Below are positions 15,908 to 25,009 of a DNA stretch of 64,000 nt, piece by piece. This DNA is from Allochromatium tepidum (GTDB taxonomy: Bacteria > Pseudomonadota > Gammaproteobacteria > Chromatiales > Chromatiaceae): contig NZ_AP024563.1 of assembly GCF_018409545.1 (NCBI RefSeq), positions 124,001 through 188,000 on the forward strand, written 5' to 3'. The notes beneath the pieces are model-generated. The model worked only from the letters and a program-made list of their open reading frames with translations. It was not told the DNA's origin and searched no databases. Made by a program: the position numbers and the translations under genes. Within the stretch, counting starts at the first letter, position 1. Each line of letters starts with the position of its first letter.

Positions 15908-16921
15908 TCACGCCTCACCATCGGCGCAGAGCAGCAACTGATCGCCCAACTCCTCCAACCGCTGGAGATCGACGATCCGCGCCAACAGCGGCACCGTCTG
16001 CTCCGCGACCGCCGGACCGAACCGCAGTCGAACCAAACGGATGAGGATATGCCGGGCCGCCTCGCGGCCCTGCTCCAAACCACGCTCCAGTCCTTGCTCC
16101 AGTCCCTGCTCCAGTCCCTCCTGCTTCCATTGGTCGGTCCAGGCCTCTACATTTTCAGCCAGCATGTCATAGACCTCGATCAGATCATTCAAGGGTGGAA
16201 AGGACACCCCCGGTAGCCGCTTGGGCAGAAACACCCGCCCGAACCAGACCGCGAACGCCTGCCGCAACCCGGTCTGCGCCGGATCGGCCAGCCAATCGAC
16301 CGGCGCCCGCACGATCGCCAGCGCCTCATCCGACCCCCGACTCGCTTCGAGCCGAAACAGCGCCGCACTGAGATTGCGCACCGGCAGACGCTCGCCCCGC
16401 GCCAGACGCCGCTCATCGAGCAGCAGATACCGCTGCCGGGGACGATACTCCGCCAACCCCGGCGGCGCCGGCTCGATCAGCGGCTCCAGGGTTTCAGGCG
16501 CATTCCAGACCTGAGCCCCATTGTAGAGCACGATCGGCAACACCGGCGGCAACCGCCCGTCCCGACTCAACTGCTCGGCACGCACCAGATCCTGATAGAG
16601 CAGACCGATGTAGGTCTGGATACGCACCGCCATCCAGGGATCGATGCTCGACTGAAACTCCAGCAGCAGGTAGACATAGAGCCACTCATCGCCCCAGCGC
16701 ACCCGCCAGATCAGATCATCGGCCCGATCGCGCAGATCGTCGGTCACATAGCTGCCGCTACAGCGCTCCAGCGTGTTCAGATCCAGCGCCCGCACCCAAT
16801 CACCGGGCACGAAACCACACAGCAGATCCCGCACCATGGCCGCATGAGCATAGAGCAGCTTGTAGCCACTGTCGTGCGTCGGGTCGCGCGGGGTGGTCTT
16901 GGGTTTTTGGTGCTTATTCAT
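15908..16921 (-). CDS. Rpn family recombination-promoting nuclease / putative transposase
   Basis: A 337-aa protein starting MNKHQKPKTTPRDPTHDSGYK. The PD-(D/E)XK nuclease core is visible as HDSGYKLLYAH, then DLIWRVRW and the catalytic LLLEFQSS. A helical C-terminus contains tandem EQGLEQGLERGLEQG repeats. RpnA-type proteins are DNA endonucleases that raise recombination, and many are mobile or multicopy. The ATG at 16919-16921 overlaps the stop of the GH31 fragment just upstream. The gene appears intact. Confidence 0.8.
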   Translation of the reverse strand: MNKHQKPKTTPRDPTHDSGYKLLYAHAAMVRDLLCGFVPGDWVRALDLNTLERCSGSYVTDDLRDRADDLIWRVRWGDEWLYVYLLLEFQSSIDPWMAVRIQTYIGLLYQDLVRAEQLSRDGRLPPVLPIVLYNGAQVWNAPETLEPLIEPAPPGLAEYRPRQRYLLLDERRLARGERLPVRNLSAALFRLEASRGSDEALAIVRAPVDWLADPAQTGLRQAFAVWFGRVFLPKRLPGVSFPPLNDLIEVYDMLAENVEAWTDQWKQEGLEQGLEQGLERGLEQGREAARHILIRLVRLRFGPAVAEQTVPLLARIVDLQRLEELGDQLLLCADGEA

Positions 16922-17100
16922 GTTTGAACAGCGGTCACGCCCGGCTCGCGATAGGGGCGGTCGACGATCGACGGCTCGTTCATGTCGCACCAGAGGCCGT
17001 CGACGCCGAGCTCGATCAGCGAGCCATGCAAATCGCCCCACCAGTGGCGGGTGCGCTCACTGCAGAAATCCGGGAACAGCGACTCATCATCGAGTGTGGG
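16918..17100 (-). pseudogene. Fragment of a glycoside hydrolase family 31 (alpha-glucosidase) gene
   Basis: On the minus strand the sequence reads TLDDESLFPDFCSERTRHWW and continues GDLHGSLIELGVDGLWCDMN with EPS next. This is the GH31 active-site region, whose nucleophile is the Asp of the GVDGxWxDMNEP motif. The frame ends 17 codons later at a TGA (16918-16920) overlapping the Rpn start codon. Upstream of about 17100 no GH31 similarity is evident. About 60 of the usual 600-800 residues remain, so it is non-functional. Confidence 0.65.
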
Positions 17101-17253
17101 TCGACGTCCGTTCGAGAGCCGGGGTCGACTGAAAGACCGATAGGAGGCGACCGATTATTCAGTATCATGCCGGGCGATCCAAGCGCGGATGTGCGCCTGG
17201 GTCACAACGGCCGATCGCCTTCGACTTCACGCCTGTGGTTAAATGCCGACCCT

Positions 17254-18504
17254 ATGTTCCATCCCCTGTCACTCTACATCGGCCTGCGCTACACCCGCGC
17301 CAAGCGCCGTAATCACTTTATCTCCTTCATCTCGGGCACCTCGATGGTCGGGATCGCGCTGGGGATCGTCGCGCTCATCGTCGTGCTGTCGGTGATGAAC
17401 GGGTTCCACAAGGAGATCCGGCAGCGCATCCTGGCCATGGCCTCGCATGCGACCCTGTCCGATCCCTATGGCGGCGGCATCACCGACTGGCGCGAGGTGC
17501 TCGGGCAGGTACGCGCCAACCCACACGTGGTCGGTGCCGCGCCCTTCGTCGAGATCCAGGGGATGCTGGCCAGCGGCGCGCAGGTGAGCGGGGCCGTGGT
17601 GCGTGCCATCGAGCCGGTCGAGGAGGACGAGGTCGCGGATCTGCGCCGGCACATGGTCAGCGGCTCGGTCGACGATCTGGTCGACGGCGAGTTCAACATC
17701 GTCCTGGGCCGGGATCTGGCCAACTATCTCGGCGTGGGACCGGGCGACAAGGTGACTGTGGTCACACCTCAGGTCAGCTCGACGCCGGTCGGGGTCATGC
17801 CGCGTCTGAAGCGCTTCACGGTCAGCGGGATCTTCGCCGTCGGCATGGCCGACTACGACCGCAACGCCGCCTTCATCCATCTGGCCGACGGCGCGCGCCT
17901 GATGAGCCTGGGCGAGGGGGTCGGCGGGGTGCGGCTCAAGCTCGACGACATGTGGCAGGCGCCGCGTCTGGCGCGCGAGATCGCCTACGAACTCGGCGGC
18001 GTCTATCGTCTGGTCGACTGGACTCAGGTCCACAGCAACTTCTTCAGCGCGCTGGCGATGGAGAAGCGGATGATGAGCATCATCCTGTTCCTGATCGTGG
18101 CCGTGGCCGCGTTCAACATCGTCTCGACCCTGGTGATGGTCGTCACCGACAAGCAGTCCGACATCGCGGTGATGCGCACGCTCGGGATGTCGCCGGCGCG
18201 GGTGATGGGCATCTTCATGGTCCAGGGCACGGCCATCGGTCTGATCGGCACCGTCGTCGGCATGGTCGCGGGCGTGATCCTGGCGTTCAATGTCGAATCG
18301 GTGGTGGCCGGGATCGAAGGCCTGTTCGGTATTCATTTCCTCGATCCCGATATCTACTACATCAGCGAGCTGCCATCCGACGTGCATCTGTCGGATGTGC
18401 TCAGGGTCGGCGGCGGGGCCTTTCTGATGTCGGTTCTGGCGACCCTCTATCCGGCCTGGCGCGCGGCCAAGACCCAACCGGCGGAGGCACTGCGCTATGA
18501 ATGA
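17254..18504 (+). CDS. lolC: Lipoprotein-releasing ABC transporter permease LolC/LolE
   Basis: A 416-aa inner-membrane protein that releases outer-membrane lipoproteins to LolA. It has an N-terminal helix with the family signature [25 protein letters not shown], a periplasmic MacB-like domain (about residues 45-265), and three C-terminal helices ending [19 protein letters not shown]. The frame is open to 16924, but [13 protein letters not shown] (17254) is the family start. It overlaps lolD by 8 nt. Only one permease gene is present; a second one elsewhere, or a homodimeric LolF-like arrangement, cannot be told apart here. Confidence 0.93.
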   Translation: MFHPLSLYIGLRYTRAKRRNHFISFISGTSMVGIALGIVALIVVLSVMNGFHKEIRQRILAMASHATLSDPYGGGITDWREVLGQVRANPHVVGAAPFVEIQGMLASGAQVSGAVVRAIEPVEEDEVADLRRHMVSGSVDDLVDGEFNIVLGRDLANYLGVGPGDKVTVVTPQVSSTPVGVMPRLKRFTVSGIFAVGMADYDRNAAFIHLADGARLMSLGEGVGGVRLKLDDMWQAPRLAREIAYELGGVYRLVDWTQVHSNFFSALAMEKRMMSIILFLIVAVAAFNIVSTLVMVVTDKQSDIAVMRTLGMSPARVMGIFMVQGTAIGLIGTVVGMVAGVILAFNVESVVAGIEGLFGIHFLDPDIYYISELPSDVHLSDVLRVGGGAFLMSVLATLYPAWRAAKTQPAEALRYE

Positions 18505-19198
18505 GTCGACATCCGTCCTGGAGGTCCGGGATCTGGTCCAGACCTTCCGTCAGGGACCGCAGGAGGTCCGGGTACTCAAGGGTGTGAGCTTCCGGATCCG
18601 GGCCGGCGAGCGCATCGCCATCGTCGGCGCGTCCGGTTCGGGCAAGAGCACGCTGCTGCACGCCGTCGGCGGACTGGAGCGCCCCACGTCCGGGAGCATC
18701 CATTGGGGTGGTGAGGACATCGGGCGGCTCGGTGAGGCCAAGCTCGGACGACTGCGCAACCGCCGGCTCGGTTTCGTCTACCAGTTCCATCATCTGCTGC
18801 CCGAGTTCACGGCGCTGGAGAACGTGGCCATGCCGCTGCTGATCGGCGGGACCAAGCCGGCCGAGGCGCGCGAGCGGGCGTCACAACTGCTGGAGCGCGT
18901 CGGTCTGGGTCATCGCGGTGCGCACAAGCCGGGCGAGCTATCCGGCGGCGAGCGCCAGCGCGCGGCCGTCGCCCGTGCCCTGGTGACACGTCCGGCCTGT
19001 CTGCTGGCCGATGAGCCGACCGGCAACCTCGACCGGCACACGGCCGCCGGGGTCTATGAGCTCATGCTCGAACTCAACCGCGAGATCGGCACCAGTCTGG
19101 TCATCGTCACCCATGATCCCGAGCTGGCCGCTCGCATGGATCAGGTCTGGCGGCTCGACGACGGGGTCTTGTCCAACGCCTCGAACAGCGCCCGATAG
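18497..19198 (+). CDS. lolD: Lipoprotein-releasing system ATPase LolD
   Basis: A 233-aa ABC ATPase of the MacB/LolD group: Walker [11 protein letters not shown]-loop [15 protein letters not shown] (typical of LolD), signature [15 protein letters not shown], Walker [12 protein letters not shown] and the switch histidine VTHD. It powers lipoprotein release by LolC. Its last 58 nt overlap the convergent DUF2062 gene. Confidence 0.95.
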   Translation: MNESTSVLEVRDLVQTFRQGPQEVRVLKGVSFRIRAGERIAIVGASGSGKSTLLHAVGGLERPTSGSIHWGGEDIGRLGEAKLGRLRNRRLGFVYQFHHLLPEFTALENVAMPLLIGGTKPAEARERASQLLERVGLGHRGAHKPGELSGGERQRAAVARALVTRPACLLADEPTGNLDRHTAAGVYELMLELNREIGTSLVIVTHDPELAARMDQVWRLDDGVLSNASNSAR

Positions 19199-19716
19199 CG
19201 CGCCTGACGCCGTTCGACCTGGCGCGCCACGCGCCAGCGCCAGAGGATCCGGATCGTCACATAGCCGACGAGCGCGCAGATCGTCGCGCAGATCAGGCAG
19301 CCGATCAGCATGGGTTCGAGGATCTCGAACCAGTGATGCCAATCCAGCCAGAAGGCGACCTCGAAGCCGCGGGGCTGGAGGCCGAGCACCCAGCATCCCA
19401 GCACATAGGCGAAGTAATACATCGCCGGGATGGTCACTGGATTGGAGATCCAGACCAGGCTGACGGCGATCGGCAGATTGACCCTCAGCCGGATGGCCAG
19501 CGCAGCGGCGATGAAGGTGTGACCCAGTGGCGGCAGGTACATCACGAACAGACCGACCGCCACTGCACCCGAGACCGAACGCCGGTTCAGGTGCCAGAGG
19601 TTGGGGTCGTGCAACAGCGTGCCGAAGATGCTCAGCCAGCGATGGCCGTGGATCTCGGCTGGGGTCGGGGTGACCCGTTCAAGCCACTTTCTCACAAATC
19701 GAACTCTCTCGATCAC
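19141..19716 (-). CDS. DUF2062 membrane protein
   Basis: A 191-aa protein with the DUF2062 pattern: a cytoplasmic N-terminus, [49 protein letters not shown], and a last helix [18 protein letters not shown] before a basic tail. Function is not established for the family. The 3' end overlaps lolD on the opposite strand. It is divergent from comEC, with a 40-nt gap. Confidence 0.85.
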   Translation of the reverse strand: MIERVRFVRKWLERVTPTPAEIHGHRWLSIFGTLLHDPNLWHLNRRSVSGAVAVGLFVMYLPPLGHTFIAAALAIRLRVNLPIAVSLVWISNPVTIPAMYYFAYVLGCWVLGLQPRGFEVAFWLDWHHWFEILEPMLIGCLICATICALVGYVTIRILWRWRVARQVERRQARYRALFEALDKTPSSSRQT

Positions 19717-19756
19717 GGTGTGGTCGCGAGTATAAATCCAGAGGCGAGGCTTAGGG

Positions 19757-22072
19757 ATGTTGCTTCATGCCGGATTGGGCTTTGCGTTGGGTGTCGGGGC
19801 GCTGCATCTGCTGCCTGGGATGCCGCCGTGGTGGTCGGGAGCACTGTTCCTGTCCATGTCTGCTGTTGCGGCCTGGACCCGGCCGCGCCTGCGCTGGGCG
19901 TTCTTTTTCGCGCTTGGATTCTGTTGGGCCTGGTTCCACGCTTGTCAACGGCTGTGCGCGCCCTTTCCGGACGGGCTGGCGCGCGCGCCTCTGGTCGTCG
20001 AGGGGCGAGTGGCCTCGATCCCGAGCGTCGAGGGACATCGCACGCGCTTTCTGCTCGACGTCGAACGCACCTGGGACGCGCATGGGGCGGAGCTGGACTT
20101 CGGCGGTCGGGTCCGCCTCACCTGCTATCGGGACTGTCCGAGGCTGTCGGCCGGTGAGCGCTGGCGTATCGCGGTGCGTCTCAAGCCGCGTCATGGCTCG
20201 CTGAATCCGGGCGGTTTCGATTACGAGCGCTGGCTGTTCGAGCAGGGCATCGCGGCGACCGGCTATCCGCGCGGTCGCGAGGCGTTCGAGCGTCTGGACG
20301 CGGGGCCGGGGGCCTATTGGCTGACCCACCGGCGTCAGCGGCTGGCCGAGCATCTGGCCGGAGTGCTGGAGGATTCGCCGCAACTCGGGCTGATCCAGGC
20401 GTTGACCCTCGGCGAACGCGGCGCACTGGCGCGCGAGACTTGGGACACCTTCACCCGTACCGGCACCAACCATCTGGTGGCCATCTCGGGGCTGCATGTG
20501 GGACTGGTGGCCGGCGGCGTCTTCTGGCTGGCGCGTTGGTCGTGGTCGCTGAATGCACGTCTGACCCTGATCCTGGCGGCTCCGCGCGCGGCGGCGGTCT
20601 TCAGTCTGCTGGCCGGTTTCGGCTATGCGGCGCTGGCCGGATTCGCCATCTCGACCCAGCGCGCGCTCATCATGCTGGCTGTGGTGCTGGGGGCGTTGTT
20701 CCAGCAGCGCACGCTGCGGCCCTATCATGCCCTGACGCTGGCTCTGGTCGGCGTGCTGGTCTGGGATCCGGGGGCTGTGCTGTCATACGGCTTCTGGCTG
20801 TCGTTCGGGGCCGTGGCCTTCCTGCTGCTGCATCTGGGTCAGCGCTTGCCGAGCCGCGATCTCTGGACGCGCTGGGGACGGGCGCAATGGGCGGTCGGTC
20901 TGGGGCTGCTGCCGCTGCTGTTGCTGTTCTTCGGTCAGGCGTCGCTGATAGCGCCGCTGGTCAATCTGGTGGCGGTGCCGCTGTTCAGTGTGCCGATCCT
21001 GCCGCTGGTGTTGATCGCCGGTCTCCTGAGTCTGGTTCCGGTCGCCGGACTCGATGTGCCTTTGCATCTGGTCGCCGATGGACTCGGCTGGTGTCTGAGC
21101 GGGCTGGATTGGCTCGCCGCTCAACCCTGGGCTGCCGTTCAACTGCCTGCGCGACCGCTGTGGGCCTGGGCGTCCGCGCTGCTGGGGGCGGTGCTGCTGC
21201 TCGCTCCGCGCGGTCTGCCGGGACGTTGGCAGGGGCTGATTCTGATGTTGCCGCTGGTGGCGGCGCGTCCGGATGCGCCGGGTTGGGGCGAGGTCCGGTT
21301 CAGTCTGCTCGATGTGGGGCAGGGGCAGGCCGTTGTGATCGAGACCCAGGACGGCATTCTGGTCTATGACAGCGGACCGGCGTATCCGGGCGGATTCGAC
21401 ACGGGGGCAATGATCGTCGCGCCCTTTCTCCAGTCGCGCGGGATCGAGCGCATCGACCGGCTCGTCATCAGCCATGCCGACCGGGATCATGCCGGAGGTA
21501 CATCGGGTCTGCTGGCGCGCGTGCCTGCCAAGCGTCTCCAGACCGGCGAACCCGAGCGGTTGGGGCTGGCCGGTGCCGAACCCTGTATGGCCGGCGAGAC
21601 CTGGAACTGGTCAGGCGTCGACTTTCGGCTGCTGCATCCGCAACGCGCGGATCTCAAGGGCAACGAGGCGTCCTGTGTGCTGGAGATTCGCACCGGCGAG
21701 CGAGCCATCCTGCTGACGGGTGATGTGGGCGCCCGCACCGAAGAGCGCCTGGTCGCACGTCTCGGGGCCGACTGGCGGGTTGCCGTCTTGATCGCCGGAC
21801 ATCACGGCAGCGCGACCTCGACGTCGGCGCGTCTGCTGGATGTCGTGCAACCCGAGTGGGTGCTGTTCTCGTCCGGTTATGCCAATCAATTCGGCTTTCC
21901 GGCACCTTTGGTGCGTGAGCGTCTGGCCGAGCGCGGGATTCCGACCCTGAACACGGCACTCGACGGCGCCGTTCAGTTCAGGCTGGGGCCGGACGGCTGG
22001 ATCGACGAGCCGCAGGGCCGGCGCGAGCGTGCCGGGCGGCTGTGGACGCATCGACCGGCGTTGCCGCCTTGA
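19757..22072 (+). CDS. comEC: DNA uptake channel protein ComEC/Rec2
   Basis: A 771-aa inner-membrane channel for transforming DNA. An N-terminal membrane/OB region (DUF4131, residues 1-180) is followed by the Competence domain with many helices, including NHLVAISGLHVGLVAGGVFW. The C-terminal metallo-beta-lactamase-like domain starts at about residue 520 (FSLLDVGQGQAVVIE) and keeps SHADRDHAGG, TGDVG and AGHHGS. All parts look intact. With the type IV pilin in this window, natural competence is possible but unproven. Confidence 0.95.
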   Translation: MLLHAGLGFALGVGALHLLPGMPPWWSGALFLSMSAVAAWTRPRLRWAFFFALGFCWAWFHACQRLCAPFPDGLARAPLVVEGRVASIPSVEGHRTRFLLDVERTWDAHGAELDFGGRVRLTCYRDCPRLSAGERWRIAVRLKPRHGSLNPGGFDYERWLFEQGIAATGYPRGREAFERLDAGPGAYWLTHRRQRLAEHLAGVLEDSPQLGLIQALTLGERGALARETWDTFTRTGTNHLVAISGLHVGLVAGGVFWLARWSWSLNARLTLILAAPRAAAVFSLLAGFGYAALAGFAISTQRALIMLAVVLGALFQQRTLRPYHALTLALVGVLVWDPGAVLSYGFWLSFGAVAFLLLHLGQRLPSRDLWTRWGRAQWAVGLGLLPLLLLFFGQASLIAPLVNLVAVPLFSVPILPLVLIAGLLSLVPVAGLDVPLHLVADGLGWCLSGLDWLAAQPWAAVQLPARPLWAWASALLGAVLLLAPRGLPGRWQGLILMLPLVAARPDAPGWGEVRFSLLDVGQGQAVVIETQDGILVYDSGPAYPGGFDTGAMIVAPFLQSRGIERIDRLVISHADRDHAGGTSGLLARVPAKRLQTGEPERLGLAGAEPCMAGETWNWSGVDFRLLHPQRADLKGNEASCVLEIRTGERAILLTGDVGARTEERLVARLGADWRVAVLIAGHHGSATSTSARLLDVVQPEWVLFSSGYANQFGFPAPLVRERLAERGIPTLNTALDGAVQFRLGPDGWIDEPQGRRERAGRLWTHRPALPP

Positions 22073-22145
22073 GGCGATTGCCAAACTGGATTCGTCCTCT
22101 GCCGGCGTCTTCGTAGACTGGGGACGAGGAAACGACACGGCAGCA

Positions 22146-23327
22146 TTACCCGGGCATCTGCGCGTGTGCCTCCAGCCCACGCTGTGCCAGTCTGTTGATA
22201 TGCGCCAGCATGGCGGTGCGCGACGCTTCACCCGAGCCATCGAGCAAGTCGGCTGTTGCAGATACCAGCCAGGCCAATCCTTGAACGCACTCATACATCG
22301 CTCGCTCAAGCTGTCTCGGCGTCAGGCCACAGGCCTCGATCCCAAAGCGCCGCATCTGTGCCGGAGACACGAAACGCTTCGTTCCTCGTAAGGTCAACGC
22401 CTGCATATCCCGGCGAATATAGGCTGTGGTGCAGACCACATCGTAGATCGGAGCCAGGCGGACATCGCTCAGGCTCGAATAGAGCACGCCGAAATTCTTC
22501 AGATGCGCATCGCCGTTTTGCAGCCATTGGTTCAGCAGCAAGGCTTTGAAAAACTGAGTCATGGCCGGCTGCCGATGCGCCGGACTCACGAACTGCACGA
22601 TGCTTTTGGCCAGTTGCTCATAGCTTCCCGTGTATTTTTCGTCACGCGATTTGGCTTGTAGCACGCAGAAATCTGCAAAGCCCCAGTAGCCGCCGTGCGG
22701 ATGGAGGTCAAAGCGGCGCATCACGAAAAACCGCTCGTCCTCGGACAAATAGAACTCCGGAACCTCGACCTGCGCTTCCAGCAGACAGCGCATACAGAGC
22801 CATTCATTGAGCGCCAGATGCGGATAATCCGGTCCCCAGGACTTCACCACGAAGTCTTCGACCCTGAGCGTGGCCTTGTCCAACAGCGGAGCCAGCACCT
22901 TGGGCTGGACACCGCTGAGCGGCGAGTGCAGGGCAAACCGCTGCACCAGCGCCTCGAACAGGTCGGGCGAGGTGTTGTGCAACACATCCGCCAGCGCCAG
23001 TTCAGCCGTGTCCGCATGCGCTTGCTCATTCAGCGTCACCCGGCCTTTCAGGCTGGGGGCCAACAGCGACAACAGCGCAAAGTCGTCGGCGATGCCCAGC
23101 TTGCCGAAATGCTTTTTGATGACGGAGAGCAAATAGCCTTCCGGCAAGTGCATCTCGAACAGGGGCAACAGGCGCGCGTGGGCATAGCTCTTCGCCCGCA
23201 CCGGCATGGTCAAGGATACGAAAGCGTCGGGGAGTGGTGTGTGATAATTGAACACGCACTCGCCGTCGCTCTCTTGCAGCAGCTCACCGGCGGGCTGGGT
23301 AGCGATGAAGACCGGCAAGCGTTTCAT
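22146..23327 (-). CDS. hipA: HipA-family toxin kinase
   Basis: A 393-aa HipA-type serine/threonine kinase; E. coli HipA phosphorylates glutamyl-tRNA synthetase. The N-terminal subdomain (MKRLPVFIATQPAG) is followed by the LLSVIKKHFGKLG region, the GVQPKVLAPL loop, the catalytic-type LNQWLQNGDAHLKNFGVLY and the metal-binding APIYDVVCTTAY. It is slightly shorter than E. coli HipA (440 aa). It overlaps hipB by 4 nt. Confidence 0.9.
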   Translation of the reverse strand: MKRLPVFIATQPAGELLQESDGECVFNYHTPLPDAFVSLTMPVRAKSYAHARLLPLFEMHLPEGYLLSVIKKHFGKLGIADDFALLSLLAPSLKGRVTLNEQAHADTAELALADVLHNTSPDLFEALVQRFALHSPLSGVQPKVLAPLLDKATLRVEDFVVKSWGPDYPHLALNEWLCMRCLLEAQVEVPEFYLSEDERFFVMRRFDLHPHGGYWGFADFCVLQAKSRDEKYTGSYEQLAKSIVQFVSPAHRQPAMTQFFKALLLNQWLQNGDAHLKNFGVLYSSLSDVRLAPIYDVVCTTAYIRRDMQALTLRGTKRFVSPAQMRRFGIEACGLTPRQLERAMYECVQGLAWLVSATADLLDGSGEASRTAMLAHINRLAQRGLEAHAQMPG

Positions 23328-23608
23328 CGGTCTTGCTCCGACCTGTATTCCTGCCGGCGCTCCTGTTCGCGCTCGGCACGCAGTTGTTCGAAGGTCGGGA
23401 AGGGCGACTGCGGACTGGGTTCCAGCGTAAAGCCCAGGTAATCGAGCATCTTCAGCACCTTGCGCAAGCCGACATCACCGGCGCGACCCTGCTCGAAGGC
23501 GTTGATCGTGCTGCGGGAGATGTCCAGATCCTGCGCCATCCGCTGCTGAGTGACGCCCTGTGCCCGGCGCGTGTGCTTGAGGAATTGACCGAGCGTGGAG
23601 AAGTCCAT
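23324..23608 (-). CDS. hipB: HipB-type antitoxin, XRE helix-turn-helix regulator
   Basis: A 94-aa protein with a Cro/C1-type helix-turn-helix in residues 6-62 (FLKHTRRAQGVTQQRMAQDL; ISRSTINAFEQGRAG) and a charged C-terminal tail. It neutralises HipA and represses the operon. Two matching operator-like palindromes sit immediately upstream, which fits autoregulation. Confidence 0.9.
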   Translation of the reverse strand: MDFSTLGQFLKHTRRAQGVTQQRMAQDLDISRSTINAFEQGRAGDVGLRKVLKMLDYLGFTLEPSPQSPFPTFEQLRAEREQERRQEYRSEQDR

Positions 23609-23614
23609 GATGTC

Positions 23615-23664
23615 TGAAATATTCTACATTTTTGCTGTCTAGCCCTGAAATGTAGCATATTTCA
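23615..23664 (-). promoter_or_regulatory. Two HipB operator-like palindromes upstream of hipBA
   Basis: TGAAATGTAGCATATTTCA (23646-23664) is a near-palindrome. Its reverse complement, TGAAATATGCTACATTTCA, matches TGAAATATTCTACATTTTT (23615-23633) at 16 of 19 positions. The sites are 31 nt apart (three helical turns), and the proximal one ends 6 nt before the hipB start codon, an ideal place for repression. Confidence 0.7.
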
Positions 23665-23669
23665 AACAA

Positions 23670-24416
23670 TCACTGGATAATGAGCGCGCACAGCAGCAAT
23701 ACCAGCGTTTCGGTCAGCTCGACCAGAGCACCGGCCGTGTCACCGGTAAAGCCCGAGATCCGCGTGAGCATGGCGTGCCGCGCGATACGGTAGAGCGCCA
23801 GCGCCGCCAGGATCAGCGCCAGACCAGACCAGCCGCCGAGCACTAGCGTCACGACTCCAGCCGCCGTAACGCTCAGCCAGGCCGCCCGCCGGGGCAGATG
23901 ATTGAACTGATCGGCGGCCATACCCTGCCGGCGCGCATAGGGCACGGTCAGCAGCAGCAGCGGCAACTGCGCCCGCGCCAGCATGGGAACGGCGAGCAAC
24001 GGCCAGATGACGCCGGCCAGGATCAGCGTCTTCAACGCCGCCCACTTGGCGAGCAGCACCAGCCCGATGAGCGTCACAGCCGCCGGACCGCTGCACGGAT
24101 CCTTCATGATCTCCAGCGTGCGTTCACGACTGCCGAGTCCGCCGATCCAGGCATCCGCGCTATCCGCCAGCCCATCCAGATGCAGCGCGCCGCTCGACCA
24201 GACCCAGAGCATCAGCACCAGCACCGCCGCGACATCAATCGGCGCGCCGGCGAGCGCTAGTGCCGCGAGCGCCGCCGGTCCTCCCATCAGGAGGCCGACG
24301 AACGGATACCAGGGCACCGAACGCCCGGTCTCGTGCGGTTGCGTCTCTCCTGGGTCGGGGAAGGGCAGCCGTGACAGGAAACGTCCGGCGATCCGGAGTG
24401 GGCGGAGTCGTGTCAT
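23670..24416 (-). CDS. cobS: Adenosylcobinamide-GDP ribazoletransferase (cobalamin synthase)
   Basis: A membrane enzyme joining adenosylcobinamide-GDP and alpha-ribazole in the last steps of B12 synthesis. The 248-aa product shows FLSRLPFP, the conserved HLDGLADSADAW, GSRERTLEIMKDPCSGP and several hydrophobic helices. The frame is open to 24530, but MTRLRPLRIAGRF (24416) overlaps the cobC stop by ATGA and gives normal length. It is the last gene of the btuB-cobT-cobC-cobS operon. Confidence 0.93.
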   Translation of the reverse strand: MTRLRPLRIAGRFLSRLPFPDPGETQPHETGRSVPWYPFVGLLMGGPAALAALALAGAPIDVAAVLVLMLWVWSSGALHLDGLADSADAWIGGLGSRERTLEIMKDPCSGPAAVTLIGLVLLAKWAALKTLILAGVIWPLLAVPMLARAQLPLLLLTVPYARRQGMAADQFNHLPRRAAWLSVTAAGVVTLVLGGWSGLALILAALALYRIARHAMLTRISGFTGDTAGALVELTETLVLLLCALIIQ

Positions 24417-25009
24417 TCGATCGAACCGTGAGCAATCAGACTCGGACGCCCCGGCGGCGGATAGATCCGCAGTCGGGTGAGACAGGCGTGTGGGACTTCG
24501 AGCAGCAGCAATCCCGCTTCGGCCATGCACAACACCTCGGCGACCAGCACGCGGATGACGCCGCCGTGGGTGATCAGAAGCGTCCGGGGTTCGCGCACAT
24601 CGAGCAGGTCGCGCCAGGCCGCCAGCACCCGTGCGCGGAAATCGGCGAAGGGTTCGGCTCCAGGCGGCGTATAGCCGACCGGATCGCTCCAGAAGCGCTG
24701 GAGTTCATCGGACGGAATCTCGCTGACGGCGCGGCCTTCCCAATCGCCGAAACCACGCTCGCGAACAGCGTCCGTCAGGGTCAGCGGCAGGTCATGCGTC
24801 TCGGCCAGCTCACGCGCGAACTCGGCGCACCGGCGTGCCGGCGAGCTGACGAGTCGCGTCCAGTCCGACCGGTCCGCCGTCGCGCGCCGCATCTGCTCCC
24901 AGCCGAGCGGACTCAGCGGATCGTCAAGCGCGCCGCGAAAACAGGCGCCGCCCTCGACATCGCCATGCCGCAACAGCTCGATGAGCGGCTCGGATCCCGA
25001 TCCGTTCAA
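24413..25009 (-). CDS. cobC: Alpha-ribazole phosphatase (histidine phosphatase family)
   Basis: A 198-aa phosphoglycerate-mutase-like phosphatase with catalytic LLRHGDVEGG at about residue 14, VSSPARRCAEFA, an acidic RERGFGDWEGR and the second histidine in LLITHGGVIR. In the nucleotide-loop pathway it removes the 5'-phosphate from alpha-ribazole phosphate. The cob operon context supports this over a generic phosphatase. It overlaps both neighbours by 4 nt. Confidence 0.88.
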   Translation of the reverse strand: MNGSGSEPLIELLRHGDVEGGACFRGALDDPLSPLGWEQMRRATADRSDWTRLVSSPARRCAEFARELAETHDLPLTLTDAVRERGFGDWEGRAVSEIPSDELQRFWSDPVGYTPPGAEPFADFRARVLAAWRDLLDVREPRTLLITHGGVIRVLVAEVLCMAEAGLLLLEVPHACLTRLRIYPPPGRPSLIAHGSIE

